A stretch of DNA of 29,309 nucleotides from Caldilinea sp. CFX5 (GCA_021405325.1 QWII01000158.1:1-29309), one strand, 5' to 3'; numbered from the stretch's first letter, positions 15,553 through 23,912 are shown. Notes: a model not told the origin generated them from the letters alone. A program made the numbers and translations.

Positions 15553-16599
15553 ATGCAGGGATTGAAGCCCATTCGTCTGGTAGCGCTGCTTTGCGTTGCC
15601 TTTTTATTGCTGGCCTGTACGCCATCCGGCGGGACCAGCGGGCAAACCGAGAGCGCTTCCACCGCGAACGTTGCCGAAACCAGCAGCAAGCTCAACGTTG
15701 TCACTACGGTCTCTCCCGTCACCAGTATTGTCTACAACATTGGCGGCGACCGGATCAACTTAATCGGCATTGTGCCGGAAGGGGTCAATTCGCACACCTT
15801 CGAGCCGGCCCCTTCGGATGCCAAGACGCTGGCCGCAGCGGATCTGATTTTCATCAACGGTCTCAACCTGGAAGAACCGACCCGTGAATTGGCCGAAGCC
15901 AACCTGAAAGAGGGTGCTGAAATCATTCTGTTGGGCGACCAGACGATCACCCCGGAGCAATATGTCTTTGACTTCTCTTTTCCCGAAGAAGCGGGCAGTC
16001 CCAATCCACATCTCTGGCCCAATCCTTTTCATTCCCTGAAGTATGCCGAACTTGTGCGCGATGCCTTGAGCGTCCGTGACACTGCCAACGCCGACTATTA
16101 CCAAGCCAACTATGACGCCTTTGCCGAACGCATTGCCGCGCTTGACGAAGCAATTAAGGCCGTTGTCGCTACCATCCCCGAAGCGAACCGCAAATTGCTC
16201 ACCTATCATGACTCGTGGGCCTACTTTGCGCCGCTCTATGGCATGACCGTGGTCGGCGCGATCCAACCCGCTGATTTTGCCGAACCGTCGGCGCGTGATG
16301 TGGCCGATCTCATCACCCAGATCAAGGCGGAACAGGTGCCGGCCATCTTTGGCTCCGAGGTCTTTCCCTCCCCCATCCTCGAACAGATCGCCAAAGAGAG
16401 CGGCGCCGCCTATGTTGATGACCTGCGCGATGACGATCTCCCCGGCCAACCCGGCGACGCCAATCACTCCTATCTGGGCTTGATGGTCGAAAACATGAAG
16501 GTCATGGCCGGCGCGCTGGGCGGCGATCCCGCCGTCATCGCCGACTTTGACACCAGCAACATTCCCGGTAGTGATAGTGCTGTTGAACAGGCGCAGTAG
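15553..16599 (+). CDS. znuA: Zinc-type ABC transporter solute-binding lipoprotein
   Basis: This cluster-9 (A-I) binding protein captures a transition metal outside the cell and passes it to the permease. The lipoprotein signal ends in LLLAC with C22. Metal ligands are visible at H81 (NSHTFEP), H153 (NPHLWPNP), H219 (TYHDSWAYF) and an aspartate in the DDLRDDDLP stretch (289-295). Histidine at the third position is the pattern of zinc proteins; manganese proteins usually have glutamate there. The TroA group keeps His and may bind both metals. The long His-rich loop of classical ZnuA is missing. AAGGAG (15537-15542) lies 10 nt upstream. It is the first of three importer genes on the plus strand. 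An 8-bp repeat array runs into its last codons and stop. Confidence 0.92.
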   Translation: MQGLKPIRLVALLCVAFLLLACTPSGGTSGQTESASTANVAETSSKLNVVTTVSPVTSIVYNIGGDRINLIGIVPEGVNSHTFEPAPSDAKTLAAADLIFINGLNLEEPTRELAEANLKEGAEIILLGDQTITPEQYVFDFSFPEEAGSPNPHLWPNPFHSLKYAELVRDALSVRDTANADYYQANYDAFAERIAALDEAIKAVVATIPEANRKLLTYHDSWAYFAPLYGMTVVGAIQPADFAEPSARDVADLITQIKAEQVPAIFGSEVFPSPILEQIAKESGAAYVDDLRDDDLPGQPGDANHSYLGLMVENMKVMAGALGGDPAVIADFDTSNIPGSDSAVEQAQ

Positions 16600-16698
16600 T
16601 TCAGTAAGACAGTGAGACAGTAGTTCAGTAAAACAGTAGGCTTGCGCTCTCATGGCTGCACAACTGATTCACTGTCTTACTGTCTTACTGACCTACTG
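16590..16698. repeat. Mirrored 8-bp repeat arrays between znuA and znuC
   Basis: CAGT occurs at 16594, 16602, 16610, 16618, 16626 and 16634, exactly every 8 bp. On the other side its complement ACTG occurs at 16663, 16671, 16679, 16687 and 16695, again every 8 bp. The intervening 4-nt words vary. The two arrays can pair as a long hairpin. The first repeats lie within the final codons of znuA, and its stop TAG is part of the array. Confidence 0.85.
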
Positions 16699-16725
16699 TC
16701 TCACCATTTCACGGAGAAATCAACT

Positions 16726-17649
16726 TTGCAACCATTAATCGAACTCAAAGACGTAGCGTTTGGCTATGGCAAGACGCCGGTGTTGCGCGATATTAATTTG
16801 CATATTCACCCCGGTCAATTTGCCGCCGTTGTGGGGCCAAGCGGCGCGGGCAAAACGAGTTTACTCAAGCTGATTTTAGGGACAGTACAGGCCACACACG
16901 GCCAACGCACGATCAACAACACCAGTTTGCAGCCCCGCAACAAACTGCGCGTCGGCTATGTGCCGCAACTGGAAACGGTCGATTGGAACTTCCCGGTGAC
17001 GGTGGGCCAGGTGGTGTTGATGGGGCGCACCGGCAACGGAACCTTCTGGCCCTGGCCCAGCCGCACGGATCGGCGCATGATGGCGGAAGTTCTGGAACAA
17101 CTGGGCTTGGAGAAGCTGACCAACCGCCACATCCGCGATCTCTCCGGCGGACAACAGCAGCGGGTCTTTTTGGCGCGCGCCCTGATCGCGCAACCGGACA
17201 TCCTGGTACTCGATGAGCCAACCAGCGGCGTGGACATGCGCACTGCCGAAAATGTTCTTCATCTGCTGGCCGATCTCAACCAACGGGGCATGACGATTTT
17301 GATCACTACTCATGATCTCAACGCCGCTGCCGCCCACTTGCCCTGGGTCATCTGCCTGAATCGCACAATCATTGCCCAGGGGTCGCCCGAAGTGGTCTTC
17401 ACCGAGCCGATCCTCAATGAGACCTACCAGGGCGATATGTTGGTGATTCGCCATCAAAACATGATCTTTGTCCATCAGCGCCCCCACGATCACACCTATC
17501 ATGACATTCTGCCCAACCCTGTGCTAGGTCATGCACTGACCAATGTGACGGCTCCCGCCCCTGGCGACACGGCCAGCATTGTCCAGGAGATCGACACCAT
17601 GTTGCAAGAGCAACCGACTAAAGGGGTGCAGACGCGTGATCTGGCTTGA
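16726..17649 (+). CDS. znuC: Zinc/manganese ABC transporter ATP-binding protein
   Basis: This is the cytoplasmic ATPase driving metal import. The 307 residues contain Walker A GPSGAGKT (37-44), the signature LSGGQQQ (139-145), Walker B ending D163-E164 and the switch histidine H196. After the ATPase core comes a roughly 100-residue tail with a His cluster (H250, H254, H256, H259 in HQRPHDHTYHD), which may sense or buffer the metal. The frame is open upstream to ATG 16642, but that stretch is the octamer repeat. GGAG at 16713-16716 is 9 nt before TTG 16726, after which homology begins at once, so I chose the TTG. It overlaps the permease gene by 14 nt, showing translational coupling. Confidence 0.92.
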   Translation: MQPLIELKDVAFGYGKTPVLRDINLHIHPGQFAAVVGPSGAGKTSLLKLILGTVQATHGQRTINNTSLQPRNKLRVGYVPQLETVDWNFPVTVGQVVLMGRTGNGTFWPWPSRTDRRMMAEVLEQLGLEKLTNRHIRDLSGGQQQRVFLARALIAQPDILVLDEPTSGVDMRTAENVLHLLADLNQRGMTILITTHDLNAAAAHLPWVICLNRTIIAQGSPEVVFTEPILNETYQGDMLVIRHQNMIFVHQRPHDHTYHDILPNPVLGHALTNVTAPAPGDTASIVQEIDTMLQEQPTKGVQTRDLA

Positions 17650-18478
17650 ACCTTTTCAATTTGAGTTTTTCCGCAATGGTACGCTGGTTGCCGTGTTGGT
17701 CGGTGGCTTGTGTGGCATGATCGGCGTCTATATCGTGCTGCGCGGGATGAGCTACATCGGCCACGGTCTTTCCCATGCTATCTTTGGCGGGGCGGTGGTC
17801 TCTTATGTCATGCAGTGGAATTTTTATCTGGGCGCGGGCTTATGGGGCTTTATTGCTGCGCTCTTGATCAACCAGACCGTGCGCCGCACGAAGATCAACG
17901 CCGACGCCGCCATCGGCGTGATTACCACCGCCAGCTTTGCCGTGGGCGTGGCGCTGATCAGTCGCTACCGGAGCTTTACTCGTTCGTTTGACGCCGCCCT
18001 TTTTGGCAATATCTTGGGGGTGACGCAGCAGGATGTGACGGTTGTCGCCATTGTCACCGTCATTGTTGCGCTTTTTATTTTTGTTCTTTATAAGCAACTG
18101 CTCTTTACCACCTTTGATGCTGAAGTGGCGCAGGTCTATGGCGTGCAGACCGCGTGGATCGACACGCTTTTCGCCCTAGTGCTGGCTGCGGCGTTGATTG
18201 CCTCCATGCAGATCCTCGGCGTCACCCTGATCGCGGCGGCGTTGGTCATCCCAGCCATCACCGCCCGGCTGCTCACTGATAGCTTCGACCGCATGATCCT
18301 GCTCTCCACTGGTTTGGGCATGATCAGCGGCTTCTTTGGCATGGTCATCAGCTATTATGTGGACATTGCCAGCGGCGCGACGATTGTGATGTTACAGGCC
18401 GCCCTCTTCGGCTTGGTGTTGGCGATCACTGCGTTGCAAAAACAAGCCGAACGGCGGCTGATGCACACGCATGTATAA
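17636..18478 (+). CDS. znuB: Zinc/manganese ABC transporter permease
   Basis: This is the membrane channel of the importer, of the ABC-3 (ZnuB/MntC/TroC) family. The 280 residues form about eight hydrophobic segments. Conserved family stretches are visible: VLRGMSYIGHGLSHAIFGG near the N terminus, NADAAIGVITTASFAVGV, and GVTLIAAALVIPAITARLL. I chose GTG 17636, with AAGGGG at 17621-17626 and 9-nt spacing, inside the end of znuC. The longer frame from ATG 17579 would add a hydrophilic segment that is only out-of-frame znuC. It ends 8 bp before the converging DUF885 gene. Confidence 0.92.
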   Translation: MIWLEPFQFEFFRNGTLVAVLVGGLCGMIGVYIVLRGMSYIGHGLSHAIFGGAVVSYVMQWNFYLGAGLWGFIAALLINQTVRRTKINADAAIGVITTASFAVGVALISRYRSFTRSFDAALFGNILGVTQQDVTVVAIVTVIVALFIFVLYKQLLFTTFDAEVAQVYGVQTAWIDTLFALVLAAALIASMQILGVTLIAAALVIPAITARLLTDSFDRMILLSTGLGMISGFFGMVISYYVDIASGATIVMLQAALFGLVLAITALQKQAERRLMHTHV

Positions 18479-18486
18479 CGCCTTTT

Positions 18487-20124
18487 TTAGCGTGTCAACA
18501 TGCGTTCCGCCACCAGCTTGACCGGCGGTGAGCCATAACTGAGCAGCATGTCATGGAAGGTTTTCAAGGTAGCGTGCGCACCTTGTTGCGGCCACCACTG
18601 CCTGCGCAGTTCATGGATCGCCGTCTTGCCCAGCAAGTAGGCGGAGGGATAGGTCGGGTTGTCGTGGGTGGTGTAGCGGCGCACCTCCCCTTCGGCCATG
18701 CGGCGATCCAGGCGGACTTCGCGGCAGAGCAGATCGACCGCTTCGTCAAAACTCATACCACGGGTATGCAACCCACAATCGACCACCACCCGCGCCGACC
18801 GCCAGAGCGCATTGCGTAACTTGAAAAGCTGTACCGCCGGCTCGGTCATAAAGCCGGTCTCGGCCATTAGATCCTCGGTGTACAGCCCCCAGCCTTCGAC
18901 AAAGAGCGGGCTACTAAAATAGCGCCGCATGGGCGAGTTGACCGTCGCCAGCTTATGGTGCGCCATCTGGGTATGGTGGCCGGGGTAAATCTCATGCAGG
19001 GTGATCGAGCGGGCAAAGGCATAGCAGTTGTCGCGCTCATGTTGCCGCTGCCGTTCAACGGGCGCCTCCTGATCTAACGCCGTCAAACGCAACTCGCTAC
19101 GCAAGCCATCGGCAAAGGGAGGCGTCGTGAACATCAACCCCAGCGGCGCACTGGCGCGTAGATAGTCGGGCAACCAGGCCACGTCGCACGCTTCGCCGGT
19201 CGGCAACGTAATCAGATCCTGGGCCACACAATGGGCACGCGCCCGCACCATCTCCGCATAATAAATCGCCCGAAAATCAGCGCCTTGGGGATGCTGATCT
19301 TTCACCCGTTCAATCTGCTCCACCCAGGAAACAGTCGCATCCAACACATCAGCATAGCGTTCCAGCGCAGCTTTGTCGGCGACCATCTGAGCCAGACCAA
19401 ATTCGTAGAGCGATTGATGGTCAAAGTCCAGCAGGTGAAAGTGGCGGAGCAGAAAATCAAAATGGTCGGCCCCACAGGCAAAATGGCCCTGCGCACGCGT
19501 CGCAAGCCGCTGTAAAAAGCTCTCAAAGTTGGTCAGCGCGCTTTGCCCAGTACGCACTGCCTCAGCTAGATCATGTTGGAGCGACGCCGGTAATGCTGCC
19601 GCAAAGCCAGGAATGGCGCTCTCCAAAAACTGTTGCAACCCTTTGGTCGCCGTCATCCCCATTGTCGCATGAAGGGGTGGCGTGGCCTCAGTCAAATTCT
19701 GCTGGGCGCTTTGTAGATAGGCCGGCGTGGCCTGGAGCCGTGCCAATAGATTTGCGCCCCGTTCTTCCGCCGATGCAGCGGTATGGCTCATCAAATCAGA
19801 GAAAGCGCTGCCTAACTGCTCGACATACCAATAGGGCGCGCAAGTCCAAATTGCCTGATCGGCCAGCCGGCGGAGCGCGGTTTCCAGGTCAATCTGCACC
19901 ACCTGTAGATCCATCTGCTCATCGGGTGTCAGGCTACGGCGATCCAACTGTTGTAAACAGCGCAAAAAGGAGCGGCGCTTGGCGGCTTCTTCAGCAAAGG
20001 CATGGGGCGAAAGCTCACCCAGCAGGTGGTCATTGTGGTGAACACCCAGCCGCGTCGCCGCAATCGGATCAAGCTGAAAGACAAAGTTCAGATATTCGGT
20101 GATCAAAGAGGAAAGTGTTGCCAT
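18487..20124 (-). CDS. DUF885 family predicted zinc peptidase
   Basis: This is a cytoplasmic protein of 545 residues with no signal peptide. The conserved motif HEIYPGHH (377-384) and the downstream FVEGWGLYTED with E410 form a gluzincin-like zinc site, typical of DUF885. Family members are usually annotated as hydrolases or peptidases; the substrate is not established. The start is secure: AAGGAG (plus-strand 20130-20135) is 5 nt before ATG. It is the last gene of a minus-strand cluster with oligopeptide-transporter genes and an amidohydrolase, which supports a role in breaking down imported peptides. A 28-bp-arm hairpin separates it from the amidohydrolase. Confidence 0.85.
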   Translation of the reverse strand: MATLSSLITEYLNFVFQLDPIAATRLGVHHNDHLLGELSPHAFAEEAAKRRSFLRCLQQLDRRSLTPDEQMDLQVVQIDLETALRRLADQAIWTCAPYWYVEQLGSAFSDLMSHTAASAEERGANLLARLQATPAYLQSAQQNLTEATPPLHATMGMTATKGLQQFLESAIPGFAAALPASLQHDLAEAVRTGQSALTNFESFLQRLATRAQGHFACGADHFDFLLRHFHLLDFDHQSLYEFGLAQMVADKAALERYADVLDATVSWVEQIERVKDQHPQGADFRAIYYAEMVRARAHCVAQDLITLPTGEACDVAWLPDYLRASAPLGLMFTTPPFADGLRSELRLTALDQEAPVERQRQHERDNCYAFARSITLHEIYPGHHTQMAHHKLATVNSPMRRYFSSPLFVEGWGLYTEDLMAETGFMTEPAVQLFKLRNALWRSARVVVDCGLHTRGMSFDEAVDLLCREVRLDRRMAEGEVRRYTTHDNPTYPSAYLLGKTAIHELRRQWWPQQGAHATLKTFHDMLLSYGSPPVKLVAERMLTR

Positions 20125-20149
20125 TACTACTCCTTGCCTGAACGTGATT

Positions 20150-20218
20150 CGTGCTACGTGATTCGTGATTCGTTGCCTTCGACAGGCTCAGGCAACGAAT
20201 CACGAATCACGTAGCACG
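20150..20218. repeat. 28-bp perfect hairpin with 7-bp periodic arms
   Basis: 20150-20177 is exactly inverted at 20191-20218. From 20144 the left side reads as heptamers of the GTGATTC type, one per 7 bp. The 13-nt loop TTCGACAGGCTCA is identical to the loop at 27506-27518, although the stems differ entirely. Confidence 0.92.
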
Positions 20219-20227
20219 TAATAAACA

Positions 20228-21508
20228 TCAATAGACCTTCGCAAACGTGCCATCCGCCAGCGTGATGCCCGGCATGACCAGCCCCGGTTCGGCCAGATTG
20301 GGCAGTTCGTTGCGGAAGACTGCGCCGCCCCGCATCACCAACTGGATGTTGCGCAGGTCACGAATCTGCTGATCGGGTTTGCCGGCGACGACAATCAGGT
20401 CGGCCTGTTTACCGGCGGTCAGGGTGCCGGTCTCGGCGAGGACGCCACAAATTTTTGCGCCGTTGTGGGTGGCGGCTTGCAACGCTGCCAGCGGTGACAA
20501 CCCTGCTTCGACCAGCAACTCGGCTTCGCGAATGGTGGCGACGGTGCCATCGACGGGATCGCTGGGCAGCAGATCGGTGCCGGTCGCCAGGGTGACACCG
20601 GCGGCGACGGCGCGGCGGATCGACGCCAGGTGTTCGACGGCGGCGGCTTTGGCCTTGCTCAACATCCACTCCTGCACGCCATGACGCCGCATATAATCCA
20701 ACTCCTGGGTGACGCAGAGCGTCGGCACCAGATAGGTGCCGGCCTTTGCCATCATCGCGGCGGCTTCGTCGTCAAAAGCGTAGCCATGTTCAATACAATC
20801 GACCCCCAGCCGCACACAATCCTTGACCGGGTTGACGCCGCCAGTGTGTGACGCCACCAGTTTGTGCGCCGTATGGGCCACCTCGACCACGGCGGCTACT
20901 TCGTCATCGGCCATCTGTTTGTCCGCCGGTTTTTCGCCAGGGGTGCCGATGCCGCCGGTCAGGCAGATCTTTACCAGATCAGCACCGGCGCGTAACTGTT
21001 CGCGCGCTGCCCGACGAAAGCCTTCCACCCCATCCGCTTCCAGGCAGCCCACCGAGTTATGCCCATGCCCGCCGGTGGCGATCAACGCCAGCCCAGCCGA
21101 AAAGAGCCGCGGCCCGGCCAGCACCCCCTTGCGGATGGCGTTGCGCACATCAATGTCGGCGTTGTGCGCCTCGCCAACGGCGCGAATACTGGTCGTCCCG
21201 CTGTAGATCGCCTCCAGCGCCCGCCGGTAGACCAGCATCACCCGGTAGCCTTTGTCAAAGGGATCAATCCGCCGTTCGGGAAAGGGCAGCCGCAGCGCCA
21301 GATGGACATGCACATTAAACAGCCCCGGCAATACTGTCTTCCCCGCCAGATCGACGACGCGGTCGGTGTTATCCGGCTGTGGCGCGTCCACTGCCCCTGT
21401 ATCACCACACCAGGCCAGTCGCGCCCCATCAATCACCACCGTGGCCCGCTCTATCGCCGCCGCCCCCGTCCCATCTACCATCCGTCCGTTGGTCAAAAAT
21501 GTTCGCAT
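20228..21508 (-). CDS. Metal-dependent amidohydrolase (imidazolonepropionase/Xaa-dipeptidase-like)
   Basis: This is a cytoplasmic TIM-barrel hydrolase of 426 residues. Metal ligands are all visible: H67 and H69 (NVHVHLA), K180 (DLVKICLTGG, probably carboxylated), H221 (ASHTGG), H241 (CIEHGY) and D312 (GTDLLPSDP). The N-terminal NGRMVDGTG and C-terminal GKQADLIVV segments form the usual small beta domain. Close relatives include prolidase-like dipeptidases such as Xaa-Arg dipeptidase and imidazolonepropionase-like proteins. Given the adjoining peptide importer, a dipeptidase is the best guess. A weak AAGGA lies about 9 nt before ATG. Upstream toward oppC there are two 8-bp repeat arrays and no gene. 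Confidence 0.87.
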   Translation of the reverse strand: MRTFLTNGRMVDGTGAAAIERATVVIDGARLAWCGDTGAVDAPQPDNTDRVVDLAGKTVLPGLFNVHVHLALRLPFPERRIDPFDKGYRVMLVYRRALEAIYSGTTSIRAVGEAHNADIDVRNAIRKGVLAGPRLFSAGLALIATGGHGHNSVGCLEADGVEGFRRAAREQLRAGADLVKICLTGGIGTPGEKPADKQMADDEVAAVVEVAHTAHKLVASHTGGVNPVKDCVRLGVDCIEHGYAFDDEAAAMMAKAGTYLVPTLCVTQELDYMRRHGVQEWMLSKAKAAAVEHLASIRRAVAAGVTLATGTDLLPSDPVDGTVATIREAELLVEAGLSPLAALQAATHNGAKICGVLAETGTLTAGKQADLIVVAGKPDQQIRDLRNIQLVMRGGAVFRNELPNLAEPGLVMPGITLADGTFAKVY

Positions 21509-21523
21509 CTTGGTTCGTCCTTC

Positions 21524-21571
21524 GTCTTGTCGTCGCGTGGTCGTTTAGTCGCTTGGTCGCGTAGTCGTTTG
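21524..21571. repeat. 8-bp repeat array, GTC phased
   Basis: Six octamers each begin with GTC (21524, 21532, 21540, 21548, 21556, 21564), followed by variable T/G-rich pentamers. It sits just upstream of the amidohydrolase start in the oppC gap. The style is like the exact array at 26017-26060. Confidence 0.8.
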
Positions 21572-21577
21572 GTCTAC

Positions 21578-21625
21578 GATCACCCAATTACCCAATCTCT
21601 GAATCTCTCAATCTCTTGATCTCCC
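21578..21625. repeat. 8-bp repeat array, GATC/AATC phased
   Basis: Six octamers (GATCACCC, AATTACCC, and variants of AATCTCTN) run without interruption to 1 bp before the oppC stop codon. It directly follows the GTC-phased array but uses a different word. Confidence 0.85.
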
Positions 21626-21626
21626 A

Positions 21627-22430
21627 TCATTTCCGCTGCCGCAACCCATCGCCCAACAAATTCGCCCCAATCACAAAAACAGCAATCGCCAGGCCGGGGA
21701 AGATGGCATTCCAAGGGGCGACACTGAGGATGGCGCGGGCTTCGCTTACCATGCTGCCCCAGGCCGGCGTTGGCGGTTGGACGCCCAAGCCCAGAAAGCT
21801 GAGCGCCGCTTCGGCCAGGATCATGCTCGACATGTTGACTGTGGCAATGACGGCCAGCGGTGGCAACACCGAGGGCAACAGGTGGCGCGCCAGGATGCGA
21901 CGGTTGGGTGCACCCACGGTCTGCGCGGCCAGGACAAATTCCCGGTTGCGCAAGGAGAGCGTCGATCCGCGGCAAACACGGGCATATTGCACCCAAGTCA
22001 CCAGCGCCAGCACCAGAATCAAGTTGGTTAGATTCTGCCCGATGGCGGCAATGACGGCAATGGCAATAAAGACCGGCGGAAAGGAGAGTTGGATGTCGAT
22101 CAGGCGGGTAATCACCCGATCCACCCAGCCGCCATAGTAACCGGCCAGCAGCCCGGCCAGCGTGCCAATCGCGCCGCCCAGCAAAACTGAAAAGATGCCG
22201 ACTGCGGTCGAGACCTGCGCACCGACCATCAGCCGCGAGAGCAGATCGCGCCCCAGCCGGTCGGTGCCGAGGGGGTAAGCCCATTCGCCCCCTGCTTGCC
22301 AGGCTGGCGGCAGCAACGCCTTGCGCAGTTCCTGTTGGGTATAGTCATGGGGGCTGAGTTGATGGGCAAAGAGGGCGACGCCAATCACGAGAATTACAAT
22401 GGTCGCGCCGAGCCAGAGTTGTAGCTTCAT
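21627..22430 (-). CDS. oppC: Oligopeptide/dipeptide ABC transporter permease, DppC/OppC type
   Basis: This is an inner-membrane permease half of a peptide-type ABC importer, paired with the neighbouring OppB. The 267 residues have about six hydrophobic segments. They include the N-terminal GTDRLGRDLLSRLM typical of DppC, and the EAA loop EFVLAAQTVGAPNRRILARHLLP that contacts the ATPases. I used ATG 22430 rather than the adjoining GTG 22433; no strong Shine-Dalgarno is visible. It is 124 bp downstream of oppB, the gap being filled by a 27-bp-arm hairpin. DppD and DppF ATPases are not in the window, so they must lie elsewhere or be shared. Confidence 0.92.
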   Translation of the reverse strand: MKLQLWLGATIVILVIGVALFAHQLSPHDYTQQELRKALLPPAWQAGGEWAYPLGTDRLGRDLLSRLMVGAQVSTAVGIFSVLLGGAIGTLAGLLAGYYGGWVDRVITRLIDIQLSFPPVFIAIAVIAAIGQNLTNLILVLALVTWVQYARVCRGSTLSLRNREFVLAAQTVGAPNRRILARHLLPSVLPPLAVIATVNMSSMILAEAALSFLGLGVQPPTPAWGSMVSEARAILSVAPWNAIFPGLAIAVFVIGANLLGDGLRQRK

Positions 22431-22453
22431 CACTTATATCGATTCAGAAAATC

Positions 22454-22521
22454 ATCAAAGATTGCGCAGATTACGCAGATTTTTTTATTCTCTAATCTGC
22501 GTAATCTACGCAATCTTTGAT
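22454..22521. repeat. 27-bp-arm hairpin with 9-bp periodic arms, between oppB and oppC
   Basis: 22454-22480 pairs with 22495-22521 with one mismatch around a T-rich 14-nt loop. AGATT recurs every 9 bp within each arm. It lies inside an apparent operon and could attenuate oppC. Confidence 0.9.
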
Positions 22522-22554
22522 AGAAATTAATTGCTTTGGTGCGTCCGATTCATC

Positions 22555-23475
22555 TTACTGTTGTTGCCGAATACGGGGGTCGAGATAACTATAGAGCAGA
22601 TCGACCACCAGGTTGATCAAGACAAAGCCCAGCCCCACCACCAGCACCACGGCGCGCACCAGCGGCAGGTCGCGATTCTGGATGCCTTGCAACATAAGCC
22701 AGCCGACGCCGGGCCAGGCAAAGACCGATTCGACCACCACCGAGCCGCCCAGTAACCCGCCCAGTTGCAAGCCCAGGACGGTTACGGTCGGGATCATGGT
22801 GTTGCGCAGGGCATGGCGATAGAGAACTGTCGCCGCCGCCAGTCCTTTGGCGCGCGCCGTGCGGATATAGTCCTGTGCCAACACCTCGATCAAGGTCGCC
22901 CGCACCAGCCGCGAGACCAGGCCAATGCTGCCAATCGCCAGGGTAAAGCCGGGCATGAGCAGGTGCCGCCAACTGCCGTCGCCGGAGGAGGGCAGCCAGC
23001 GCAGCCGGTCGGCAAAGGTCAGGATCAGGAGAATGCCCAGCCAGAAGGCCGGAATGCTAATGCCGACAAAGGTGAAGAGCGAGATCACCCAGTCGGCCAC
23101 GCTGTTGGCCCGTGCGCCGGCCCAAACCCCCAACGGAATGCCAATAACAATAGTCAAAAAGAGGGCAAAGAGCGCCAGTTGAATGGTCGCCGGCAGCTTT
23201 TCCAGCACCAGGCCAAAGGCCGGCTCTTTGTAACGCAACGAATCGCCCAGATCCCCTTGAGCGGCGTCGCGCAGAAAGGTGAGATATTGCCGCCAGATCG
23301 GCTGGTCCAGCCCATACAACTGCGTAATGCGCGCCACATCTTCGGGGCTGGCATCCAGCGGGGCCAGCAGCGTCGCCGGGTCGCCGGAGAGGTAGATGAG
23401 CAAAAAGACCAACAAGCTAACCGCCAACAAGACCCTGAGGAGATGCTGAGCGCGGCGGACGAGGTAATAGATCAT
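22555..23475 (-). CDS. oppB: Oligopeptide/dipeptide ABC transporter permease, DppB/OppB type
   Basis: This is the second membrane permease of the peptide-type importer. The 306 residues have the family pattern: an N-terminal segment MIYYLVRRAQHLLRVLLAV, then GDPATLL and the periplasmic region with GLDQPIWRQYLTFL, then five membrane segments. The EAA loop is DYIRTARAKGLAAATVLYRHALRNTMIP, and the C-terminal LVDLLYSYLDPRIR is typical. No good Shine-Dalgarno precedes ATG 23475, but the N terminus is at the expected distance. XisI and the binding protein lie upstream on the same strand. Family-5 importers carry peptides, nickel, sugars or opines; the neighbouring hydrolases favour peptides. Confidence 0.93.
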   Translation of the reverse strand: MIYYLVRRAQHLLRVLLAVSLLVFLLIYLSGDPATLLAPLDASPEDVARITQLYGLDQPIWRQYLTFLRDAAQGDLGDSLRYKEPAFGLVLEKLPATIQLALFALFLTIVIGIPLGVWAGARANSVADWVISLFTFVGISIPAFWLGILLILTFADRLRWLPSSGDGSWRHLLMPGFTLAIGSIGLVSRLVRATLIEVLAQDYIRTARAKGLAAATVLYRHALRNTMIPTVTVLGLQLGGLLGGSVVVESVFAWPGVGWLMLQGIQNRDLPLVRAVVLVVGLGFVLINLVVDLLYSYLDPRIRQQQ

Positions 23476-23515
23476 GGGTATTGGCTATTCTTGTGGTGTG
23501 GTGGGGGTAATTGGG

Positions 23516-23559
23516 TGATGCGGTGATTAGCTCTCATGTCAGTCGCAATCACCGCATCA
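23516..23559. repeat. 13-bp-arm hairpin between xisI and oppB, 8-bp periodic
   Basis: 23516-23528 is exactly inverted at 23547-23559 with an 18-nt loop. The left side and the bases before it read as GGTGTGGT-like octamers (about 23495-23527). Confidence 0.8.
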
Positions 23560-23579
23560 TCACTATGGCAAAGCTGTAG

Positions 23580-23912
23580 TTAGGCGACGGCAAATTCTGT
23601 ATACGGGCGTACTTCGGCGGGGCGAAAGCCCAACACAATATCCTGCGCAGGAACGCCAGCTTCCAGCAGGTCGGTGGCGATCCCCTCTTCAGTGTCATCA
23701 TACTGAATCCAGATCTTGTTATTGATGATGTCCACATGGATTGGCGTATGGTGAATATACTTGTGACCATGCCAGTTCACATCTAGGAGTAAATAGCTCT
23801 GATGTTCATCATCGAAGACTGGCCGCAAGGGATAGGCGCTATCTTTAGAGAAAAAGTCGGCGTATTCTTGCAGAATCTTTTTGATTATCTCTGCATAACT
23901 CAATTGGCTCAT
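23580..23912 (-). CDS. xisI: XisI family protein
   Basis: The 110-residue protein is a full-length match to the XisI family, named for a factor needed for excision of the fdxN element in heterocystous cyanobacteria and very common in filamentous cyanobacteria and Chloroflexota. Recognisable segments are YAEIIKKILQEYADF, HVDIINNKIWIQYDDTE, GIATDLLEAGVPAQDIVLGF and the near-terminal YTEFAVA. The usual partner XisH is not adjacent, and no recombinase is near. It lies between the peptide-binding lipoprotein and oppB on the same strand, set off by hairpin DNA on both sides, so it may be a later insertion. Its molecular function is unknown. Confidence 0.9.
   Translation of the reverse strand: MSQLSYAEIIKKILQEYADFFSKDSAYPLRPVFDDEHQSYLLLDVNWHGHKYIHHTPIHVDIINNKIWIQYDDTEEGIATDLLEAGVPAQDIVLGFRPAEVRPYTEFAVA

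Noticed and set aside
16642..16725. N-terminal extension of znuC from ATG 16642
   Set aside because: The extension is a translation of the mirrored octamer array; the ribosome site and homology start at TTG 16726.
18479..18486. Terminator between znuB and the DUF885 gene
   Set aside because: Only 8 bp separate the converging stops; a run of T's is present but the stem is at most 4 bp.
21524..21625. CRISPR array
   Set aside because: Units are 8 bp without spacers of constant length, no cas genes are present, and the period is far too short.
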